13,132 bases of DNA from Podila epigama (Eukaryota > Mortierellomycota > Mortierellomycetes > Mortierellales > Mortierellaceae). Location: contig JAAAVE010000616.1 of assembly GCA_015679605.1 (NCBI GenBank), forward strand, positions 2,873 through 16,004, read 5' to 3'. Below, in pieces: positions 8,401 through 13,132 of the stretch. The notes under the pieces are model-generated. The model was not told where the DNA came from. It saw only the letters and a list, made by a program, of their open reading frames with translations, and made no database searches. Made by a program: the position numbers and the translations under genes. Position 1 is the stretch's first letter, and each line of letters starts with the position of its first letter.

Positions 8401-10238
8401 GGCTCGCAAGACGTCGGCGCTTAGCTTTTTGTATACCATCTGTAAATATTGGTCACTAAAGCGGGAATCTCGACGAGGTGCTCCGCTTCTGAAGAGACTA
8501 CATCTGGAGCCTTGGACAGCATCGGCCACTGCGCATCGCCAAACAGAAGAAGAGAAGCTGAAAAAGCTACAGACGCTTATGCACTTGCGAGGCGATGTGG
8601 AAAAGGTCCGAATGTTGGCAGAACTTGTCAGGAAGCGAGAGCGGGCCAAGCTTCGGCGTCAGGAGTTGCAAAATCGGTACTTGTGCAAGATTATGTTTCC
8701 GCTCAAGACCATACTGGAGGATACATTGGTGGAACTTGAGAAGTAAGTGTTGGTTTTTTTTTTTCATATATATATTTCTCAAAATGATACGCGTTGAAAT
8801 CAAGGTGGACTTTAGCTTTGATGTTTAACACCTGTAATGTTGTTTGTTGTTGCTTATGGTCGGTTGGTCTTTCCTTTCCGCTGCCAATTAGGTTCGATAA
8901 GCAAAAGTTCTTTGCCTACCCAATTTCGGCCGAGGAGGTGAAGGACTATCATGAAGTCATCAAAAATCCCATCTGCTTCCAAACGATGACTGAAAAGTTG
9001 AACGCGCACCTGTACCAAACTGTAGATGAGTTTGTGGTATGCGTTTTTTTTTTTTTGGAAGTATTATCAAAGAACACTCAAAGTTCATGTTGATTTCGAA
9101 TCTCTCTCGCTTATACACACACACTCACTCACTCACACACACTCTTTAATAGGATGATGCAAGGCGCATTTACACAAACTGCTTGCTCTACAACAAGGTC
9201 GACACACCGTACTATCGGTCAGCAATGAGACAGTCAAAACTCGCTGAGCCTTTGTTACAAAAGGCCAAGGAGGACTATGCCCGTCTTGACATTGATCCAA
9301 GAACAGGGTTTTTGAATGTGCCAATTGACCCAGAAATCTTTTCCTATAACATTGTTCCTTTCCAACATGCGGAGGAGGTCGTGGAAGGTGGTGAGACCAA
9401 TCAGCCTGCGACTCCGGTTGAGAAGCCAGCAAGTGAGAAAGTGACCGCTACAAAGAACAAGACGAAGGATGTGACGGGGGGGACGGCGAAGGCCCCCTTT
9501 GTGATGACACGGACTCTACGAGCTACCAAGGTGCGTTCGGCCAGCGCGGTCGCTCCTACCACTGCTGCAACCAAAGTTGCCAGCTCAACCCAGAGCTCAG
9601 AGACGAGGAAATCAAGCACAGGAAAGGTATCAGAGTCGGAAGCGATCCGAAAGTTGAACCAAGGGCCTGGCTTTCGTGCATCGACAAAGTCGCCGATGAA
9701 ACCAGAGGCGCCAAAGTTGAAGACAGCGACGGTGACGCGAGCAGATGTTGCCAGAGCTCGGCAGCAAGGCGAGGATAGCGCGAAGCGGATTTTGGAAGAT
9801 GAGGACGAGATGTTGGAGAAGCTCCGAACGAAATCGAAAAAGTCGCGTTCGATTGCGGTGAATCTACAGTCAAAGTTGAAGCCGTCGATTGTAGACAAGG
9901 CTGTGGTGATTAACAAGCCAGCGCCGAAAGGTTGGGCATATGTTGTTGTTGAAGGAGAGGACGACACGTCTGAAGACGAGGGTGAGGATGAAGGTGAAGG
10001 TGATGGTGGAGGTGAAGGAAGAGGTATAGATGAGGGGGCTGAAGGCGAGGGGACAGCCAAGGGCAATGTCAAGGACAAGGGTAAGAGCAAGGGTAAGGAC
10101 AAGAGTATTGACAAGGACAAGAGCAAAGGCAAGAATAAGGGCAAGGACAAGGACAAAGGAAAGGAAATGGAAAAGGACAAGGATGGTGGAGACGATATTA
10201 GAGACGATGATGGCGGCCAGAAAGAGAATGATGAATGA
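5414..10238 (+). CDS. BRPF/Nto1-like scaffold of a NuA3/MOZ-type histone acetyltransferase complex (C2H2, EPL-like, PHD-knuckle-PHD, bromodomain)
   Basis: Nine exons: 5414-5469, 5582-6876, 6972-7025, 7141-7256, 7334-7466, 7550-7977, 8090-8742, 8892-9036 and 9153-10238. They give 1321 aa with every GT-AG junction in frame. Domains in order: C2H2 finger (C30, C35, H48, H53); AT-hook-like [12 protein letters not shown] at 97-108; a disordered acidic stretch to about 430 with a 12-residue tandem repeat; Enhancer-of-polycomb-like segment about 449-507 (VEYDMDE, then [11 protein letters not shown]); PHD1 C525-C569 ([23 protein letters not shown]); zinc knuckle C579-C602; extended PHD2 C635-H692; bromodomain about 895-1000, with the acetyl-lysine-binding Asn kept at N974 (CLLYN). 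The last ~95 residues are Asp/Glu/Gly then Lys/Asp/Gly repeats. Known role of the family: a nuclear scaffold linking a MYST acetyltransferase with ING and Eaf6 subunits, PHD1 reading unmodified H3 tails and the bromodomain acetyl-lysine. No PWWP domain is visible at the C-terminus, unlike animal BRPF1-3. The ATG follows ggagaa; exon 1 encodes only 18 full codons, so the start is a little less sure than the rest. Confidence 0.92.
6384..6455 (+). repeat. 36-bp tandem duplication encoding [12 protein letters not shown] / [12 protein letters not shown]
   Basis: Two adjacent 36-bp units (6384-6419, 6420-6455) encode residues 287-298 and 299-310 of the BRPF-like protein. DPDVFFDA is identical in both copies, although several codons differ by synonymous changes (for example GAT/GAC and CCA/CCG). 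The duplication is therefore not very recent, and the peptide appears to be under selection. Confidence 0.8.
9115..9144 (+). repeat. CA / CACT microsatellite in intron 8 of the BRPF-like gene
   Basis: A run of ACAC followed by CACT units lies just before the AATAG acceptor (9151-9152) of the intron 9037-9152. It takes the place of a normal polypyrimidine tract. Confidence 0.75.
9953..10235 (+). repeat. Purine-rich repetitive coding tract (Asp/Glu/Gly then Lys/Asp/Gly)
   Basis: The end of the last exon is built from imperfect hexamer-like units (GAGGGT/GAAGGT, then AAGGGC/AAGGAC). It encodes an acidic Gly/Glu/Asp block followed by a Lys-Gly/Lys-Asp block. The coding strand is mostly G and A. 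Such tracts vary in length between strains and are usually disordered in the protein. Confidence 0.8.
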
Positions 10239-10428
10239 TTTTCTATGAGAACTACACAGAACCAAGTAATAATAATGCATCGTCGTGTGGTGTGGTGGGA
10301 AATGTCAAATGGTCCTGCCTCGCTTTGATAAATAGCAAATGTATGCTGACACACAAACAAAAACAAATGCAAACACAAAGCTACAAACACAGGAACATGA
10401 ATGTACATGTCGTCCAATATTCTCAAAT

Positions 10429-10460
10429 CAAACAAACAAACAAACAAACAAACAAGCAAA
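10429..10460 (+). repeat. (CAAA)n microsatellite
   Basis: About seven to eight CAAA units, the last ones imperfect (one CAAG). The run lies in the intergenic region after the BRPF-like gene. Confidence 0.85.
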
Positions 10461-10777
10461 CACACAAGAGCATGCATGAAGGGATGTAGGGATGTGTGTG
10501 GAGGTCAATCATTGGCGCAAACCATGCGCGCACAGGCACAACAGAGCACGGCGAGTGAACGGCTCACATGGAGCGAGGACGAGTCGTGTTCTGTTGTGTG
10601 ATGTTTGTGTTGACGGGAACAAAAGGATGGGAAAGGGAAGTTGACTTGACCAACATTTGCATTTATCCAGACTGACAGAGCAGATAGATAAACAGACCGA
10701 CAGAACAGACTGTCAGCATTGTCATTGGGTTATTGGGTCTGGTCTGTCGCTTTCTTGGGAACTCGTCTCTTTTTGCT

Positions 10778-10885
10778 CATTCGCTCACTCTTTCATTCAT
10801 TCATTCACTCATTCACTCATTCTTCTCGTCAGCCGAACCCTTTCTTTCTTTCTTTCTTTCTTTCTCTCTCTCTTTCTCTCTTTTT
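10778..10885 (+). repeat. TTCA/CTCA and TTTC/CT pyrimidine repeats upstream of SURF4
   Basis: Two adjoining simple-repeat blocks: TTCATTCATTCACTCA-type units to about 10823, then TTTC units grading into CTCTCT to about 10885. They lie 60-165 bases ahead of the SURF4 start codon, in its promoter or 5' UTR. Confidence 0.8.
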
Positions 10886-10943
10886 AACACCCACCTACCA
10901 CCTACCCATTCTCCCCCTCCCCCAGGAACATTGAAAATCGACC

Positions 10944-11910
10944 ATGGATGCTGTCAAGGAATATACAAACAAGCTGGAGGACATCATCGACAAGGTCGGG
11001 CAGCCCATCCGGCCCCACATCCCGACCATTGCGCGATTCTTGATTGTCGTCACCTTCATTGAGGACTCGGTGCGCATCTTGACCAACTTTAGTGGCCAGG
11101 TTTACTATTTGCAACGGTACCGAGGTTTCCCTTGGGGCATCAGTCACTTCTTCCTGCTCGGAAACGTGTTGGTATGGACATATCTTGCATAGAAGAAGGA
11201 AAAGAAGGGAAAAAAAACTAGGCTGACTTGATTTCTATTTTTCTTTTTTTATCTCTTCTGTCTTTTCTGTCCGTTCTTTCTTTCATTTCAATGCTTCACT
11301 CCTTGGTAACCCATGGTGACAGACAATGCTGGTTTGCTCTGGAATGGTTATTGCAAGAAAGCAGGCAGAGATGGCCGCTGCAGCATTACTTGGAGTGGTC
11401 GTCATCCAAGCCTTGGGTTATGGTCTCATCTTTGACGCCAACTTCTTTTTGAGAAACCTCTCAATCATTGGTGGCCTGTTCATGGTCGTGTCCGATGGAC
11501 TCCAACGCCGTCGTCAATTGTTTGCCGGCCTGCCTTCAATCAGCGAGAACGACAAGAAGACATATTTTCAGCTTGCCGGAAGAATCCTGCTCATCTTCTT
11601 GTTCGCCGGCTTTGCGCTTCATGGCACCTGGTCATTCGCTCGTGTAGTGGGCTCGCTCTTTGGCTTTGTTGCCTGTGTCATGATCGCTGTGGGCTTCAAG
11701 GCTAAACTGTCGGCCATGTTCCTGGTCTTGTTCCTTTCTGTCTTCAACATTGTCGTCAACAACTTTTGGTCGGTCGAGAATGCTCACTCTCAAAAGGATT
11801 TCCTCAAGTATGATTTCTTCCAGACTTTGTCCATCATGGGCGGCCTCTTGCTCTTGGTCACCATCGGACCTGGTGGTCTGAGCGTGGACGAGAAGAAGAA
11901 GGCATTTTAA
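10944..11910 (+). CDS. ERV29: SURF4/Erv29 family ER-to-Golgi cargo receptor
   Basis: Exons 10944-11171 and 11323-11910 join at a phase-0 GT-AG intron (11172-11322) and give 271 aa, matching human SURF4 at 269 aa. The protein is polytopic with several hydrophobic helices. Family-typical segments include PHIPTIARFLIVVTFIEDSV near residue 22-45, FLRNLSIIGG, LFAGLP, FQLAGRILL, VGFKAKL, DFLKYDFFQTLSIMGGLLL and the C-terminal GPGGLSVDEKKKAF. The last four residues, KKAF, are a dilysine (KKxx) signal for COPI retrieval to the ER. Known family role: packages soluble secretory cargo into COPII vesicles. The start gaccATGG is in strong context and matches the family N-terminus. The gene is convergent with the GNAT gene, with about 140 bases between stop codons. 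Confidence 0.95.
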
Positions 11911-11965
11911 CGTTGTTGACATTATTTCACATATTTCTCGATATGATTTATGAACTATGAATACA

Positions 11966-11978
11966 AATAAAAAATAAA
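11966..11978 (+). promoter_or_regulatory. Polyadenylation signals of SURF4 (two AATAAA copies)
   Basis: Two AATAAA hexamers (11966-11971 and 11973-11978) run into a long A tract about 55 bases after the SURF4 stop. They are the likely 3' end signal. Confidence 0.55.
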
Positions 11979-12051
11979 AAAAAAAAAGGTATATTGAATT
12001 GTACATCATAATACTCTCTATCAAAAAAAGGAGGAGGGTTATCCTTCCTAC

Positions 12052-13034
12052 TTAATTGTGAATGGCAAAACCTCGTTGCACACTCTCGGGCAAGGGCTTG
12101 CCTTCTCGTTTACGAGTCAAAATGGTCTGTTCGAGACGCAACTGTCGACCTTTGGATTCTTGGTGCTGAAACTCTTTCTCTGTATACTTTTCCACGTCCA
12201 ATGCTGGTCTGCCATCGGTCGTGACCTCTTCACGGCCAAACCAGTCATCATCCGTCATGGAGTAGAACAAGGTGTGGCGCCATTGTCCATTGTAGTGGAG
12301 AATGTGCTTCCTATGGATGCCATCCAAGTCAAAGCCGAGTTTAAGGGCCGACTTTTGAGACGCAATATTCTCATGATGCGTCTTCCACTGGACTCGTCCA
12401 GCTTGGAGCTGCTCGAAAGAGAAACGGAGGAGGGCATAGGTCGTTTCGAGCATGACAAAGGTCGAATGAACAGCAGGATGGAACCAGATGGCACCAACCT
12501 CAAATCGACGGAAAGGCAAGACAATGTCGAGAAGACAGATCGAACCACAAAGGACACGTTCCTTGCGAGGGTTTGCTCCTGAAGGTACATCCGAATCCAC
12601 GGGGTTTGCCACGAGAACATAGACAACCCAGTTAAAGAAATCTTTGTTGTCGCAAAACGATTTTTGAAGATCGTAAAACTCTTTGTAGGTGGCCAAAGGT
12701 CCATGAGGCATGTATTCAAACAGACCGACGTGATTCTTGTAAAGTTCCCATAGTTTGGGGGCATCGCACTCAAGCTGTGTGTCATCCAGAACATGGAAGA
12801 TGTAAAATAATGGGCACAGCACCGAGCAAAAACACAATTAGAGCCGATTCCTCATGATATCATGTGCGTGTTGTATATAGTCCTTGTTGTTGATCTATTT
12901 TGCTCCTTTGATCCTGCACTTACCAACAAGGGCTCTAGCAAAATACGGTCTGTCTCTATGCAGTAGCCACTCTTTGGACCGAGCGTGTCCTGGGAGAACT
13001 GATGTCGCTCGAGTTTGGTGTACTTGATGTGCAT
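12052..13034 (-). CDS. GNAT-family N-acetyltransferase, RimJ/RimL-like
   Basis: On the minus strand, exon 1 (13034-12924, 37 codons) and exon 2 (12774-12052) join through a phase-0 intron (12923-12775, donor GTAAGT, acceptor CACACAG) to give 277 aa. Exon 1 supplies the usual first strand, IETDRILLEPLL; exon 2 continues LECDAPKLWELYKN, then YMPHGP (58-63). The GNAT core follows: GSICLLDI near 114, FEVGAIWFHP near 128, and the acetyl-CoA-binding region around 165-190 with KTHHENIASQKSALKLGF. The end of the fold shows HYNGQWRHTLFYSMTDDDW. The family moves acetyl groups from acetyl-CoA to amines, in RimJ/RimL to protein N-termini. The substrate of this fungal branch is unknown and cannot be read from sequence. 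No signal peptide or membrane helix is seen, so it is probably cytosolic. The C-terminal ~55 residues are charged and look helical. The start is the first in-frame ATG after an upstream stop. Confidence 0.88.
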
Positions 13035-13054
13035 TATAAATGGATTGGATGAGT

Positions 13055-13078
13055 TCAAAGATGAATGTGATTGTTCAT
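13055..13078 (-). other. Possible upstream ORF (MNNHIHL) before the GNAT gene
   Basis: A seven-codon frame closes 20 bases before the GNAT start codon on the minus strand. It would matter only if transcription begins upstream of 13078, which the sequence does not show. Confidence 0.25.
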
Positions 13079-13106
13079 GTGAAAGTTGTGAGTATAAGAC
13101 AGGTGG

Positions 13107-13132
13107 AAAAAAAAAAAAAAAAAAGAAAAAAA
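13107..13132 (+). repeat. A-rich homopolymer at the window end
   Basis: A run of A with a single G interruption closes the window. On the minus strand it is a T tract about 70-100 bases upstream of the GNAT start, a typical promoter feature in fungi. Confidence 0.7.

Larger units (their letters stand above)
10239..10943. promoter_or_regulatory. Intergenic region: BRPF-like 3' flank and SURF4 promoter/5' UTR
   Basis: About 700 bases without a supported gene. The first part has TAATAAT and GATAAATA stretches near 10267 and 10327 that could serve the BRPF-like mRNA 3' end. It is then dominated by simple repeats: CAAA units (about 10429-10460), TTCA/CTCA units (about 10778-10823) and a long pyrimidine tract of TTTC and CT units (about 10840-10885). 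The last continues into a CCACCTACC/CCCCCTCCCCC block that ends about 20 bases before the SURF4 ATG. CT-rich leaders just upstream of the start are common at highly expressed fungal genes. Small frames here are only translations of the repeats. Confidence 0.5.

Noticed and set aside
9401-10477. Long minus-strand frame of 358 codons opposite the last exon of the BRPF-like gene
   Set aside because: It is the antisense shadow of purine-rich repetitive coding DNA, giving Ser/Leu/Pro runs. The sense strand has the bromodomain and a consistent exon chain.
10657-10934. Plus-strand frames in the SURF4 upstream region
   Set aside because: They are translations of TTCA, TTTC and CT microsatellites and give only Ser/Phe/Leu/His runs.
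1-13132. Mobile element, CRISPR array, defence island or secondary-metabolite cluster
   Set aside because: No transposase, reverse transcriptase, terminal repeats, spaced repeats or biosynthetic domains were seen. All clear genes are conserved eukaryotic housekeeping genes.

Overview
The window reads as nuclear DNA of a filamentous fungus, most likely an early-diverging one (Mucoromycota/Mortierellomycota type). The evidence is split genes with short GT-AG introns (77-151 bp wherever both ends are clear), a fungal Atg27, fungal-type ribosomal protein genes, many A/T and CT/CA microsatellites, and a BRPF-type chromatin gene that resembles the animal form. The lineage is inference; the eukaryotic gene structure is seen directly. 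No phage, plasmid, transposon, CRISPR or biosynthetic-cluster features were found.

Layout: (1) ATG27 on + (484-1849, six exons, 283 aa), a type I membrane protein of autophagy. (2) RPL39/eL39 on - (coding exons 2130-2401, plus an upstream exon that carries only the ATG). (3) RPL6/eL6 on + (main exons 4373-5192, plus a very short upstream exon). The two ribosomal protein genes are head to head, and the roughly 2 kb between their coding bodies holds long first introns and a shared promoter zone. (4) A nine-exon BRPF/Nto1-like gene on + (5414-10238, 1321 aa) with C2H2 finger, AT-hook-like patch, Enhancer-of-polycomb-like segment, PHD-knuckle-PHD and bromodomain; it is the expected scaffold of a NuA3/MOZ-type histone acetyltransferase complex. 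(5) A SURF4/Erv29 cargo receptor on + (10944-11910, 271 aa). (6) A RimJ/RimL-like GNAT acetyltransferase on - (12052-13034, 277 aa), convergent with SURF4.

These are independent housekeeping genes, not an operon or cluster. The two ribosomal protein genes are the only pair with an obvious reason to be co-regulated. Exon joins were made by hand from reading frame, GT-AG sites and protein-family similarity recalled from knowledge. Most are firm; the two short first exons of the ribosomal protein genes are not. I found no clearly novel biological system. The most interesting items are the domain architecture of the BRPF-like protein and its internal repeats, and the divergent ribosomal promoter region.
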